Source of the DNA: Planctomycetota bacterium
Lineage (GTDB): Bacteria; Planctomycetota; J058; JAJDCQ01
Direction of reading: 5' to 3'
Assembly (NCBI GenBank): GCA_029260755.1
Contig: JAJDCQ010000087.1
Coordinates: 1 to 64,000 of the forward strand
Length of the DNA: 64,000 bases
Part shown: positions 21,223 through 30,104 of the stretch, piece by piece
Layout of the letters: every line of letters starts with the position of its first letter
Numbering within the stretch: position 1 is the first letter of the stretch
Notes under the pieces: model-generated
Seen by the model: only the letters and a program-made list of their open reading frames with translations
The model's database searches: none
What the model was told of the DNA's origin: nothing
Program-made: the position numbers and the translations under genes

Positions 21223-22023
21223 TCACGTCGGGAACAGCCCCTCGAACGGGTTCGGCAGGGTCTGGGGCTCGCCCTCGAACCGGGAGCCGGTGTTCATGTC
21301 GATCGACACCGGGTCCTTCTTCCCCTTCTCGCGCACGATCAGGTAGCGGCCGCGGGTGTGGACGCGCTCGGGGCTCCGGATCCCCGAGTCGGTCTTGGCG
21401 CCGCTCTCCATGTCCCAGTAGACGAGGGCGTGGTCGTCGCCCATGACCACCGCCAGGAAGCGCCCGGTCGCCCACATCTTCTCGGGGTCGTCGGCGAGGG
21501 TGTCGAACTTGGTCCCGAGCATCATGTCCCAGTGGACGAGGTCGCCGTCGCTCTCGACCGCGATCAGGAAGCGGTCCGAGGCGAGGATCCGCTTGGGGTG
21601 GTCCTCGAACGTGTCCTGCCGGAGCGTCGTCCGCATGTCCCACCAGGCGAGGTCGCCGTCCTTCTCGACGGCGGCGAGGTACCGCCCCGTGGCGACGACG
21701 ATGGCGCTCGGGTCGTCCTCGTTCGTGTCGCTCTTCGCCCCGGTCGTCAGGTCCCAGAACGTGAGGTCGCCGTCGTCCTCGATCGCGACGAGCATCCGTC
21801 CCGAGAGCACGATCTGCCGGGGACGCCGCTCGCCGGTGTCGACGACGACGCTCTGCCGCGCGTTGCAGAAGAAGAGCGCCTCATCATCGCCCTCGACGTA
21901 GGCGTGGAAGTGCCCGGCGGCGACCCGCCGCGGGCGGCGGTAGGGCTTCTTCTTGCCGTCGTCGGCCCGGGCGAGGCCGGTCGCGGCGAGGAGGAGGCAG
22001 ACGATCGCGAGGATTCGACGCAT
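21223..22023 (-). CDS. Secreted protein built of five 38-residue repeats
   Basis: A 266-residue protein with a signal peptide (about 1-20, ending LARADDG). After a basic segment, a repeat of about 38 residues occurs five times between about 74 and 265, with the consensus RFLxAVExDGDLxxWDMxxGxxxDTxxDDPxxI. The pattern (aromatic-Asp pair after a hydrophobic strand) suggests a small propeller or beta-solenoid, perhaps a binding domain. No catalytic motif. It begins 8 nt after the stop of the FHA-sigma54 activator gene. A TATAAT sits 7 nt before the ATG, but no -35 is convincing, so read-through coupling is equally plausible. Confidence 0.85.
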   Translation of the reverse strand: MRRILAIVCLLLAATGLARADDGKKKPYRRPRRVAAGHFHAYVEGDDEALFFCNARQSVVVDTGERRPRQIVLSGRMLVAIEDDGDLTFWDLTTGAKSDTNEDDPSAIVVATGRYLAAVEKDGDLAWWDMRTTLRQDTFEDHPKRILASDRFLIAVESDGDLVHWDMMLGTKFDTLADDPEKMWATGRFLAVVMGDDHALVYWDMESGAKTDSGIRSPERVHTRGRYLIVREKGKKDPVSIDMNTGSRFEGEPQTLPNPFEGLFPT

Positions 22024-22031
22024 GCCCGGGA

Positions 22032-23990
22032 TTATACGTCTTTTGGGTCCTCCAGGCCGTAGTCCCGGATCTTCTTGCGGAGGGTGGGCAGGCTGACCCC
22101 GAGGATCCGGGCGGCCTCCTTGCGGGTTCCGCCGGTCCGCTCGAGCACCCGGGCGACGTGCTCGCGCTCGAGATCCCGGAGGGTCGACAGCTCCCCCGCC
22201 GTCGGCGAGGCGGCCTCGAGGGTGGCCGGCGAGTCCACGTCGCCGGGCACCTCGACCCGCGGATCGCCGGGCGCCTCGGCGAAGAGGCTCGCCCCGAGCG
22301 GCTCCCCGGGCGGAGAGAGGACGATCGCCCGCTCGAGGATGTTCTCGAGCTCCCGGACGTTGCCCGGCCAGCTCCGGGCGCAGAGCGTCTCGATCGCCGC
22401 GTCCTCGAGCTCGGGCGCCCGGCGTCCGATCCGCTCCGCCACGCGGCCAAGCAGGTGGCGGGCGAGCTCGGGGATGTCGTCCGGACGCTCGCGGAGCGGC
22501 GGGAGGGTGACGGTGACGACGGCGAGGCGAAAGTAGAGGTCCCTCCGGAAGCCGGCGTCGGAGTCGACCGAGCGGTTCGTCGCCGCGAGGACGCGGACGT
22601 CGACCTCGATCGGCTCGGTCGCCCCGACGCGGAGCACCTTGCGCTCCTGGAGCACCCGGAGGAGCTTGGGCTGGACGTCCTCGGGCAGCTCGCCGAGCTC
22701 ATCGAGGAACAGCGTCCCGCCGGCGGCCGCCTCGAAGAGACCCGCCCGCCGACGCTGCGCGCCGGTGAACGCGCCCCGCTCGTGCCCGAAGAGCTCGCTC
22801 TCGATCACGCCGCGCGCGATCGCGCCGCAGTTGAGGGCGACGAACGGCCCCTCACCGCGGCGGCTCCGGCGATGGATCCGGCGCGCGAGGAGCTCCTTGC
22901 CGGTGCCGGTCTCGCCGCGGATCAGGACGCTCGCGTCGCTCGCCGCCGACCGGTCGGCGACCTCGAGCGCGGCGAGGAGCGCCGGAGCGCGGCCGATGAT
23001 GCCCCCGTCGCCGCGGACGAGCTGCCCGAGGGTCGCCGCCTCCTCGCGGGCGCGGGCGTGGGTGCGGGCGCCCTCGAGCGAGAGGGCGGTGAGGCGGCCG
23101 GCCTCGGTCAGGAACTCGAGGTCGGCCTCGCGGGCGACCGCCGTCGGCCGCGGCCCGACGACCGCGATCGCGCCGAGCGGCGCCTCGCGACCGAGGAGGG
23201 GAGCGCAGAGGAGGACGTCGCCCGCCGGACCGGCGCCGAGCGGCTCGGTCGCCGTCGCCTCGCCGGCGCGCGCCCGCTCGAGCGACTCGCGCAGAGCCGC
23301 CCGCGCCCACGCATCCGGGGCGGCGCCGCCGCCGGGCTCGGACCCGAGCGTCGGAAACGACCCGACCCGGCGCACCTCGCGAAGCGTGTCGGCGCCGTCG
23401 CGATCGGCGAGGAACACGGCGCCGCCTCGAGCGCCCATCGCGGCCGCGCACGCCTCGAGGGCGCTCTCGACGACGGTCGGCGCCTCGAGCGCGCCCGCGA
23501 GCGCCCGGCCGATCCCGTAGAGCGCCCGGAGCCGCTCGCGGTCGGCGTCGCCGCGCCCGGCGAGGTCGACGGTCCGCGCCTCGATCCGGCTCGCGACCTG
23601 CGAGACCGCCGACGCAACGCCGCCCGCCTCGGACGAGCCCGCGGCGACGGAGGGGTCCGACGGCGGCGCCGCCGGGACGGTGTCGTGGTCGGCCTGGGCG
23701 AGGTCTGCCAGGACGAGCGTCGTCTCGCCGATCTCGACCCGCGCCCCGGGCGCGATCGCGACCTCGCCGTCGATCGGCGCGCCGTCGACCGATGTCCCGT
23801 TCCGCGACCCGAGGTCCCGGACGGTGACGCCGTGCTCATCCACGCGGAAGACCGCGTGGCGACGGCTGGCGAGCTGATCGAAGAGGGAGACGCCGACCTC
23901 GAGAGCGCGGCCGACGATGGTCTCGCCGCGCTCGAGGTCGAAGCTCGCGCCGCGGGTCCGGCCGCTCTCTGCTTGAAGCCGAAACCGCAG
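22032..23990 (-). CDS. Sigma54-dependent activator with FHA and GAF sensor domains
   Basis: With the GTG at 23843 as start the FHA domain would be missing its first five strands. The frame is open upstream, and reading from CTG 23990 gives [10 protein letters not shown], then the GETIVGR and SRRHAVFRV strands and GSRNGT, a complete FHA domain (about 1-95). I therefore annotate a CTG start (652 residues). Domains: FHA; GAF (about 165-330); AAA+ with Walker A GETGTGKE (about 360), the GAFTGA loop that contacts sigma54, and a Walker B-like FLDELGELP; Fis-type HTH at the C-terminus ([17 protein letters not shown]). It should bind upstream sites and remodel sigma54 polymerase in response to a phosphothreonine ligand and a small molecule or signal. 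It is 26 nt downstream of an EEP-family gene. Confidence 0.85.
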   Translation of the reverse strand: MRFRLQAESGRTRGASFDLERGETIVGRALEVGVSLFDQLASRRHAVFRVDEHGVTVRDLGSRNGTSVDGAPIDGEVAIAPGARVEIGETTLVLADLAQADHDTVPAAPPSDPSVAAGSSEAGGVASAVSQVASRIEARTVDLAGRGDADRERLRALYGIGRALAGALEAPTVVESALEACAAAMGARGGAVFLADRDGADTLREVRRVGSFPTLGSEPGGGAAPDAWARAALRESLERARAGEATATEPLGAGPAGDVLLCAPLLGREAPLGAIAVVGPRPTAVAREADLEFLTEAGRLTALSLEGARTHARAREEAATLGQLVRGDGGIIGRAPALLAALEVADRSAASDASVLIRGETGTGKELLARRIHRRSRRGEGPFVALNCGAIARGVIESELFGHERGAFTGAQRRRAGLFEAAAGGTLFLDELGELPEDVQPKLLRVLQERKVLRVGATEPIEVDVRVLAATNRSVDSDAGFRRDLYFRLAVVTVTLPPLRERPDDIPELARHLLGRVAERIGRRAPELEDAAIETLCARSWPGNVRELENILERAIVLSPPGEPLGASLFAEAPGDPRVEVPGDVDSPATLEAASPTAGELSTLRDLEREHVARVLERTGGTRKEAARILGVSLPTLRKKIRDYGLEDPKDV

Positions 23991-24016
23991 GGCTGACTCG
24001 CGTCGAGAGGGGGGGG

Positions 24017-24919
24017 CTAGCGGACGGTCAGATCCGCGAGGACCGGGAAGTGGTCCGACGGGTAGCGACCGCTCTCATTGTAGCGATCGACCGCCGCCGC
24101 CCGAGGAACGATCCCGCCGCCGACGAGGAGCCAGTCGATCCGCTTCCGATGGCTCTTCCCGGTGAACCGATGCGTCGTCCCCGGGTAGGGCTCCTTCGGC
24201 TGGCAGACGTCCCAGACATCGTAGAGGCGCGGGCTCGCCGCCTCGTCGCAGAGGAGCTCGTGCGCCTCGTCGGTGGTGTAGGAGTTGAAGTCGCCGCCGA
24301 GCACGACGGGGATCTTCTTCGCCGCGTCCCCGAGGAACTCGCGGATCACCCGAGCGCTCTTGGTGCGGTTGTCCCGCTCGCTCCCACCCTCGACGAAGTG
24401 CGTCGAGATGAAGAGGACCTTCCGCTTCTCCTTGCGCTTCTCGAGAAGGGCCCAGGTCGCCTTGTGCGGGTACTGGTCGCCCCAGGTGTTGCTGCCCTCG
24501 ACCTCGGGCGTGTCGGAGAGCCAGAAATCCCCGGTCTTCGAGAGCTTCCACTCCTTCAGGTCGAAGCCGATCGAGCAGCGCTCGCCGGAGCCGCCGCGGT
24601 TGCGGCCGCCGCCCACGAAACCCCACTTGGGGAGGAGCGCCTGGAGATCCTCGACCTGGGAGCGCTTGTCCTCCTGAAGGAGGATCACGCTCGCCTTGGA
24701 GCGCTCGATCGTGTTCTTGACGATCTCCTTGCGGCGGTCCCAGCGGTTCTTCCCATCGTTGGGGAAGTCGAAGCGGATGTTGAACGTCATGGCGCGGAAC
24801 GAGAAGGTCTTGCGTCCGCGCGCGGCGGCCGAGTCGGGCGCGGAGAGCGCCACGACCGGAATCGCGACCGCGAAGAGGGTCGCGAGAACGAGAGCGCGAA
24901 GAGTTCGAGGCTGGTTCAC
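24017..24919 (-). CDS. Secreted endonuclease/exonuclease/phosphatase-family protein
   Basis: A 300-residue protein starting at GTG 24919, preceded by GGAG with a 10-nt spacer. This start gives a clean signal peptide (about 5-28, ending [11 protein letters not shown]), whereas longer readings add implausible residues. The EEP fold is marked by MTFNIRFD (first strand), [10 protein letters not shown] (catalytic Glu), THFVEGG, GGDFNSY (DxN) and the final SDHFPVLAD (Asp-His pair). Extracytoplasmic EEP proteins act on nucleic acids, phospholipids or sugar phosphates; substrate not assignable. Its stop is 26 nt before the FHA activator's CTG. Confidence 0.9.
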   Translation of the reverse strand: MNQPRTLRALVLATLFAVAIPVVALSAPDSAAARGRKTFSFRAMTFNIRFDFPNDGKNRWDRRKEIVKNTIERSKASVILLQEDKRSQVEDLQALLPKWGFVGGGRNRGGSGERCSIGFDLKEWKLSKTGDFWLSDTPEVEGSNTWGDQYPHKATWALLEKRKEKRKVLFISTHFVEGGSERDNRTKSARVIREFLGDAAKKIPVVLGGDFNSYTTDEAHELLCDEAASPRLYDVWDVCQPKEPYPGTTHRFTGKSHRKRIDWLLVGGGIVPRAAAVDRYNESGRYPSDHFPVLADLTVR

Positions 24920-25389
24920 AGCTCGTTTTCTCCTGTGGCCCCGATTTGGGGTGCGCCGTCCCCCGGCGAAAGGGAAGGGACGGGCGGGGCACGCGTTCTG
25001 TTCGACTTGCCCCGGTTGGAGCGCCGTCAGGTGACGGGCGGGGCGCGCGTTATCCATCAACGGCTCGCGGGCGCGAGCAACGAATCGAGAGGCCAGAAGA
25101 TACGACAGGACCGGCCGATCCTCAAGGAAAATCACTCAACATGATACACAGGAGGCACTTAAATCATATCGCCCTGAGAGGAGCTTCGGCCGACGACGGA
25201 ACGAAAGCGCGCGGGTTTTCTCTCTAAACATATACATATAAGTCAGATCCGTCGAACGGCGATGCGACGCTCGGGCGGCCTCATCTCCCAAATCCGGTCG
25301 CAACGCAACCTTCGGGCCAACGTCGATCGCCGCTCCTCACGGGGCGACCCGGAGCTGCCCAACCGGGCTGCTCCCGGTAAGATCGGGTC
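24920..25389. other. Divergent intergenic region with direct repeats and AT-rich patch
   Basis: The region lies between the EEP gene and the ThiL fusion gene, read in opposite directions, so both promoters should be here. GACGGGCGGGGCACGCGTT (about 24978-24996) recurs as GACGGGCGGGGCGCGCGTT (about 25032-25050), a direct repeat 54 bp apart that could be tandem operator half-sites. A patch at about 25130-25240 is strikingly less GC-rich (includes CATATACATATA) and may hold promoters. A short open frame at 25141-25227 is too weak to call. Confidence 0.45.
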
Positions 25390-26886
25390 GTGGACGAGGC
25401 GACCCTGATCGACCGCATCGCCGCGATCGCCCGGGACAGGGGCATCGACGAGAGCGCATCGGTCGCCCTCGGGATCGGCGATGACGCCGCGATCCTGACG
25501 CCGCCGGCGGGGCACGAGCTGATCGCGAGCGTCGACGATCAGGTCGAGGGGATCCACTTCCTCCGGACCGTGCAGACCCGCTGGCCCGACGTCGGGTGGA
25601 AGGCGGCCGCCTCCGCCCTCTCGGATCTCGCGGCGATGGCGGCTCGCCCCCTCGGCGCCCTCGTCGCGATCGCGATCCCACCCGGCGACTCCCCCGAGAC
25701 GGTCCTGGCGATCCACGCGGGGCTCATCGATGCCCTCGCGGCCGCCCGATGCCCGCTCGCGGGCGGCAACCTCAGCCGAAGCCGGTCGGGGCTGCACATC
25801 TCCATCACGGCCCTCGGCCACGCCCCCGCCGGCGCCGCCCTTCGCCGGAGCGGCGCCCGGGCGGGCGACGTCCTCCTCGCGACCGGCAGCCCCGGCGCCG
25901 CCCGCGCCGGGATGCTCCTCGCGTCGGCCGACGGGGTGGCGCGCCGGCGGCGGCCGCGCCTCGCCGGCGCCCCGCGGGCGGCGATCGCCACGTGCGTCGA
26001 ACGGTTCCGCCGCCCCGTCCCGAGGCTCGACGAGGCGCTCTGGATCGCCGAGCACGGCGGGCCGCGCGCGGCGATCGACCTGTCCGACGGCCTCGCCCTC
26101 GACGCCGCCCGGCTCGCGGAGGCATCGGGCGTCGGCCTCGTCCTCGAGGGCGCCGCCCTCGCCGAGCTCGGCGGCGACGCGCCGCTGCAGGCCGCCGCCT
26201 CCGCCCTCTCGGGCGAGACCGGCGCCGGGCTCGTCCTCGCGGGCGGCGAGGACTACGAGCTGCTCGTCGCGCTCGACCCCGCCGACGCCGCGACCCTTCC
26301 CGGGCGGGCGGAGGCGGCCCTCGGCATCCCGCTCCGACGGGTCGGCCGGCTCGAGGCGACGTCCGGGACGCGCATCGAGGAGGCCGACGGTCGGACCGCG
26401 GCGCTCGATCCGCTCGCGTGGTCGCACGATCATCTCGCCGACGCGGGCGGCCGGGTCGAGCGCGCGCCGCCCGCCGGCGCCCCCGCGAGCCGTGCCGCGC
26501 GATCCCGAGGCGGTCGGCGCCGCCGCGCCGCCGCGCTGGCGCTGCCGTGGTTCTTCTACGGGACGCTCCGCGCGCCGAGCGAGCTCCGCGACGGGCTCAC
26601 CGGCGGGGCGATCGCGGCGAGGGGCGAGGGCCAGGTCGCCGGTCGCCTCGAGCAGACCGCCGAGGGCTACCCCGCGCTGCGCGACCCGCGGCCCGGCGAG
26701 GACGGCGCCGTCCCCGGAACGCTCGTCGGGATCCCCCGCGGGCGCGCGGCCGCCGCGGCGCGACGCCTCGACGCGTACGAGGACGAGCCCTACCGGCGCG
26801 TCGTTCGACCGATCCGCCGCGACGACGGCGCGATCCAGCTCGCGTCCTGCTACGTCGTCCCCGAGGTGAAGAGCGAGACGATGTGA
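25390..26886 (+). CDS. thiL: Thiamine-monophosphate kinase fused to a gamma-glutamylcyclotransferase-like domain
   Basis: A 498-residue protein from GTG 25390, in which two families are joined. Residues about 1-345 are ThiL (PurM-like fold): LGIGDDAAIL (28-37) is the ATP/Mg site, and SVDDQVEG, DLAAMAARP and DLSDGL follow. It phosphorylates thiamine monophosphate to thiamine pyrophosphate. A basic linker of about 35 residues leads to a GGCT/AIG2 domain (about 385-498) with the hallmark FFYGTLRAPS and DAYEDEPYRR, whose Glu is the likely catalytic acid. The fusion is continuous, with no stop or frameshift. The second domain's substrate is unknown. The 3' end overlaps the convergent DUF2752 gene by 37 nt. 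Confidence 0.88.
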   Translation: MDEATLIDRIAAIARDRGIDESASVALGIGDDAAILTPPAGHELIASVDDQVEGIHFLRTVQTRWPDVGWKAAASALSDLAAMAARPLGALVAIAIPPGDSPETVLAIHAGLIDALAAARCPLAGGNLSRSRSGLHISITALGHAPAGAALRRSGARAGDVLLATGSPGAARAGMLLASADGVARRRRPRLAGAPRAAIATCVERFRRPVPRLDEALWIAEHGGPRAAIDLSDGLALDAARLAEASGVGLVLEGAALAELGGDAPLQAAASALSGETGAGLVLAGGEDYELLVALDPADAATLPGRAEAALGIPLRRVGRLEATSGTRIEEADGRTAALDPLAWSHDHLADAGGRVERAPPAGAPASRAARSRGGRRRRAAALALPWFFYGTLRAPSELRDGLTGGAIAARGEGQVAGRLEQTAEGYPALRDPRPGEDGAVPGTLVGIPRGRAAAAARRLDAYEDEPYRRVVRPIRRDDGAIQLASCYVVPEVKSETM

Positions 26887-27452
26887 CCGACGACCCAGTT
26901 GCCGATGAGCGCGACGCCGATGAGCAGCCCGATGGGCGTCGCCCAGCCGCCGCCGCGGCGCTCGGCCGCATCGGCCCGCTCGGCCGCCCCCTCCTCGCCG
27001 AGCCGTCGGCGTCGGACGATCGCCGCGGCGCGGATCGGCACCTGGAGGGCGACGATCACGAAGAGGATCGGCCCGAGGCGGTGAAAGCCGAAGGCGTCGA
27101 CGAGATGACCGTGGGCCGTCGCGATGAAGCTGCGGGTGAGGCCGCATCCCGGACACTCGAACCCGAAGAGGCCGCGGGACGGACAGACGCCGGGCAGGTT
27201 CATCCCCTCCCGACCGAGCGGCGCCACCTTCTCCCCGCCGCCGGTCACGCCGAGGAGCAGGCTGAGGATGACGACGACCGCCGAGAGGACGAGCGCGTCG
27301 CGATCCCGTCGCCGCGCGCGCGAGAGCGGCGTGCCCCAGCGGGCGGCGTAGGCCTCCTCGTCGAAGTCGTCGGCGGAGTCGGCCGGGTCGCCGGCTGGAG
27401 CATCGGCGCCGGGGTTCTTCGTCGTCGGATCGGTCTCGGTCTCGGCGGTCAT
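26850..27452 (-). CDS. DUF2752 membrane protein
   Basis: A 200-residue protein with a hydrophilic, acidic N-terminus and three helices (about 55-75, 117-137, 170-190). The DUF2752 signature appears as PSRGLFGFECPGCGLTRSF, with a CPGCG motif that looks like a redox or metal site, followed by the small-residue run ATAHGHL. Function unknown; family members are short bacterial membrane proteins. Convergent with the ThiL fusion gene; overlap 37 nt. Confidence 0.9.
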   Translation of the reverse strand: MTAETETDPTTKNPGADAPAGDPADSADDFDEEAYAARWGTPLSRARRRDRDALVLSAVVVILSLLLGVTGGGEKVAPLGREGMNLPGVCPSRGLFGFECPGCGLTRSFIATAHGHLVDAFGFHRLGPILFVIVALQVPIRAAAIVRRRRLGEEGAAERADAAERRGGGWATPIGLLIGVALIGNWVVGHIVSLFTSGTT

Positions 27453-27560
27453 CGGAGCGCGCCGATGATAGCGAACCGTCGGACGACGAGAAGGGCCGAG
27501 TCGCGCCCTCGACGGGAAGAGCCTTCGCCGCGTGCACGGATCCGGGTAGGCTGATCCCCC

Positions 27561-28679
27561 GTGTCATCCGCTCGCCGACTCCTCCCCGCCCTCGGCTTCG
27601 TCGCGGGCATCGTCGCCCTCGGCGTCGGGCTCGGGCTGGCCCTCCGCCCCCGGGCGGCCGATCCGCAGGCCGCGAGCGTCCGGTCGGGCGACGACCGCCC
27701 CCGCCCATCGGGAGGCGGCCCGCCGCCCGGCGCGCCGGACCCGGCCGACCCGCCGACCCCGCCCGCCGGAGCGGGCGACGACGACGGCCCCGGCCCGGAG
27801 GTGCGCGCCGCGATCGCCGCGCACCAGCGCGACCCCGACTGGTCCGGGCGCCTGCCCGGCGACCCGGCGGCCGACGCCGGCCCGCTCGGGCCGACCCTCC
27901 GCGAGCTCGAGGCGGCCCTCGCCGGGGGCGGCTCGTTCGCCGACGCGGTCGATCGTCTCCGCGGCGAGATCGCCGGCGACGACCGCCTCCTCGAGGCGGC
28001 CCTCGACGCGCTCGCGCGCGATCCGCGCGAGGTGGTCCTCGCGATGATCTCGCGCGCCCTCCGCGGAAGCGACGACCCGCGCGTCCTCGAGACGGCGGGG
28101 CGCCTCCTCGCCGACGACGCCGTCCTCGCGGAGCCGCGCCGCGCCGCCGCGGTGCTCGGGATCGTCGCGGGCGCCGAGGCCGCGGTCCGGGCGGAGATGC
28201 TGGGCGAGCTCGTCGGCCGCGTCGCCGAGAGCCGACCGGTCGTCGCGGCGGCCGCGCTCGAGGCGCTCGCCGGCGCCCCGGGGCAGAGCGATCCGCTCAC
28301 CCCGGCCGCCGGCCGCCTCAGGCCGACGTTCCGCGAGCACGCCCCCCACCCCGATGAGCTCGTCCGAGCCGCGGCGCTGCGCGGCCTCGCCGGGTGGAGC
28401 GACGACCCGGCCGACCGGCATCGGGTGATCGCGGCCGTCCGCCACGATGCGTCCGCCGTCGTCCGGCGCGCCGCGACCCGCGCGGCCGCCGCGTCGGCCG
28501 CCCTCGGCCACGACGACGCCGCCGACGCCCTCTGCGCCCTCCTCGCGGATCCCGGCGAGGAGCCCGAGGTTCGCCGCGCCGCCATCGCCGCGGTCGACGA
28601 GCTGCCGCAGGATCGCATCGTGCCCCGCCTCCGCGAGGCCCGCGCGCGAGCCGCCGCCGAGCTCGGCCCGCCGAGATGA
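27561..28679 (+). CDS. Membrane-anchored HEAT-repeat protein
   Basis: A 372-residue protein from GTG 27561. An N-terminal hydrophobic helix (about 9-29) is followed by a Pro/Asp/Gly-rich linker and then alpha-helical repeats (about 100-370) with the Ala-Ala-x-Ala-Leu and Arg-rich patterns of HEAT repeats (VRRAATRAAAASAALGHDDA, for example). These typically scaffold partners outside or along the membrane. Its stop overlaps the Nramp gene's start as ATGA, so the two are translationally coupled, and the channel gene follows. I cannot name a family member. Confidence 0.8.
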   Translation: MSSARRLLPALGFVAGIVALGVGLGLALRPRAADPQAASVRSGDDRPRPSGGGPPPGAPDPADPPTPPAGAGDDDGPGPEVRAAIAAHQRDPDWSGRLPGDPAADAGPLGPTLRELEAALAGGGSFADAVDRLRGEIAGDDRLLEAALDALARDPREVVLAMISRALRGSDDPRVLETAGRLLADDAVLAEPRRAAAVLGIVAGAEAAVRAEMLGELVGRVAESRPVVAAAALEALAGAPGQSDPLTPAAGRLRPTFREHAPHPDELVRAAALRGLAGWSDDPADRHRVIAAVRHDASAVVRRAATRAAAASAALGHDDAADALCALLADPGEEPEVRRAAIAAVDELPQDRIVPRLREARARAAAELGPPR

Positions 28680-30064
28680 CGAGCGATCCGGCGGGCGAGC
28701 CGACCGAGCCTGACGCCCCCGCGTCGCGCCGCCGGCGAGGCGTCCTCGCCGTGATCGGACCGGGGCTGCTCGTCGCCGCGACCGGCGTCGGCGCGGGCGA
28801 CCTCGCCACCGCATCCTTCACCGGGAGCGAGCTCGGGACGGCCGTCCTGTGGGCGGTGGTCGTCGGCGCGGCGATGAAGCTGGTCGTCACCGAGGGCCTC
28901 GCCCGATGGCAGCTCGCCACCGGCCAGACGCTCCTCGAGGGCACCGTCGCGCGCCTCGGCCGCGGCGTCGGCTGGGCCTTCCTCCCGTACCTCCTCCTCT
29001 GGTCCTTCTTCGTCGGCGGCGCGCTGGTGAGCGCCTGCGGCGTCGCCCTCCACGCGCTCGTGCCGGTCTTCGAGTCGGCCCAGACGGGCAAGGTCGTCTT
29101 CGGGATCGCCTCGAGCGCCGTCGGCCTCGTCCTCGTCCTGACCGGCGGCTACGGCCTCTTCGAGCGGATCATGAGCGCGTGCGTCGGCGTGATGTTCGTC
29201 ACCGTGGTCGTCACCGCGGCGCTGGTCTGGCCGGGGACCGGCGAGGTCGTCTCCGGCCTCGTCATCCCCGAGATCCCGACCTACGGCCGCACCCTCGCGA
29301 CCGGAACGATCATCGCCGGCGGCGTCCACTTCCCGTGGGCGGCGCCCGTCGCGAACGGAGTCGGCTGGACGATCGCCCTGATCGGCGGCGTCGGCGGAAC
29401 GGTCACCGTCCTGTGCTACGGCTACTGGATCCGCGAGGAGGGGCGCGATCACCCCGACGACCTCCGCACCTGCCGGCTCGACCTGGCCGTCGGTTACGCG
29501 ACGACCGCGGTGTTCGGGATCGCCATGGTGGTGATCGGGAGCACCGTCGTCGTCGGCGGTCGCGGGGCGAAGCTGATCGTCACCCTGGCCGAGCGGCTCG
29601 AGGACTCGACCGGACCGACCGGCCGGTGGGTGTTCCTGATCGGGGCGTTCGGCGCGATCTTCAGCAGCCTCCTCGGCGTGTGGCAGGCGGTGCCCTACCT
29701 CTTCGCCGATCTCTGGCGCCTCCTCCGACCGGCGCCGGAAGATGGTGAGGGCGAGGGCGAGCCCGGGGCCCATCCGACGCCGAAGGACGTCGTCGACACC
29801 CGCGGCGCCGCCTACCGCGGCTATCTGATCGCGATCGCCACCATCCCGATCGCCGGCCTGTTCGTCGGGTTCGCGCGGGTGCAGAAGGTCTACGCGATCG
29901 TGGGCGCGCTCTTCCTCCCTCTCCTCGCGATCGGCCTCCTCCTCCTGAACGGGCGGAGCGCCTGGGTCGGCGCGCGATTCCGCAACCGCTGGCCGAGCGT
30001 GATCGCCCTGGCGGCCACGGTCGCCTTCTTCGCGTGGCAAGGAGCGAGGAGCTTCCTCTTCTGA
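28676..30064 (+). CDS. Nramp-family divalent metal transporter
   Basis: A 462-residue membrane protein with about eleven helices. GPGLLVAATGVGAGDLATAS near residues 28-47 corresponds to the first Nramp helix. In canonical Nramp proteins this helix carries the DPGN metal-binding motif; here the aligned part reads GVGAGDLATAS, so the metal-binding residues differ and selectivity could too. The HFPWAAP segment sits near residues 221-227. It is the middle gene of a HEAT-Nramp-channel run. Family membership is confident, but a relative that is not a classical Mn/Fe transporter is possible. Confidence 0.82.
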   Translation: MTSDPAGEPTEPDAPASRRRRGVLAVIGPGLLVAATGVGAGDLATASFTGSELGTAVLWAVVVGAAMKLVVTEGLARWQLATGQTLLEGTVARLGRGVGWAFLPYLLLWSFFVGGALVSACGVALHALVPVFESAQTGKVVFGIASSAVGLVLVLTGGYGLFERIMSACVGVMFVTVVVTAALVWPGTGEVVSGLVIPEIPTYGRTLATGTIIAGGVHFPWAAPVANGVGWTIALIGGVGGTVTVLCYGYWIREEGRDHPDDLRTCRLDLAVGYATTAVFGIAMVVIGSTVVVGGRGAKLIVTLAERLEDSTGPTGRWVFLIGAFGAIFSSLLGVWQAVPYLFADLWRLLRPAPEDGEGEGEPGAHPTPKDVVDTRGAAYRGYLIAIATIPIAGLFVGFARVQKVYAIVGALFLPLLAIGLLLLNGRSAWVGARFRNRWPSVIALAATVAFFAWQGARSFLF

Positions 30065-30104
30065 GTTGCGCCGCGGCGACGCCGTCGCGAGAATCGCCGG
30101 CCGC

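Noticed and set aside
25141..25227. A 28-codon frame that might be a leader peptide
   Set aside because: No terminator/antiterminator structure or codon bias is visible to support a regulatory peptide.
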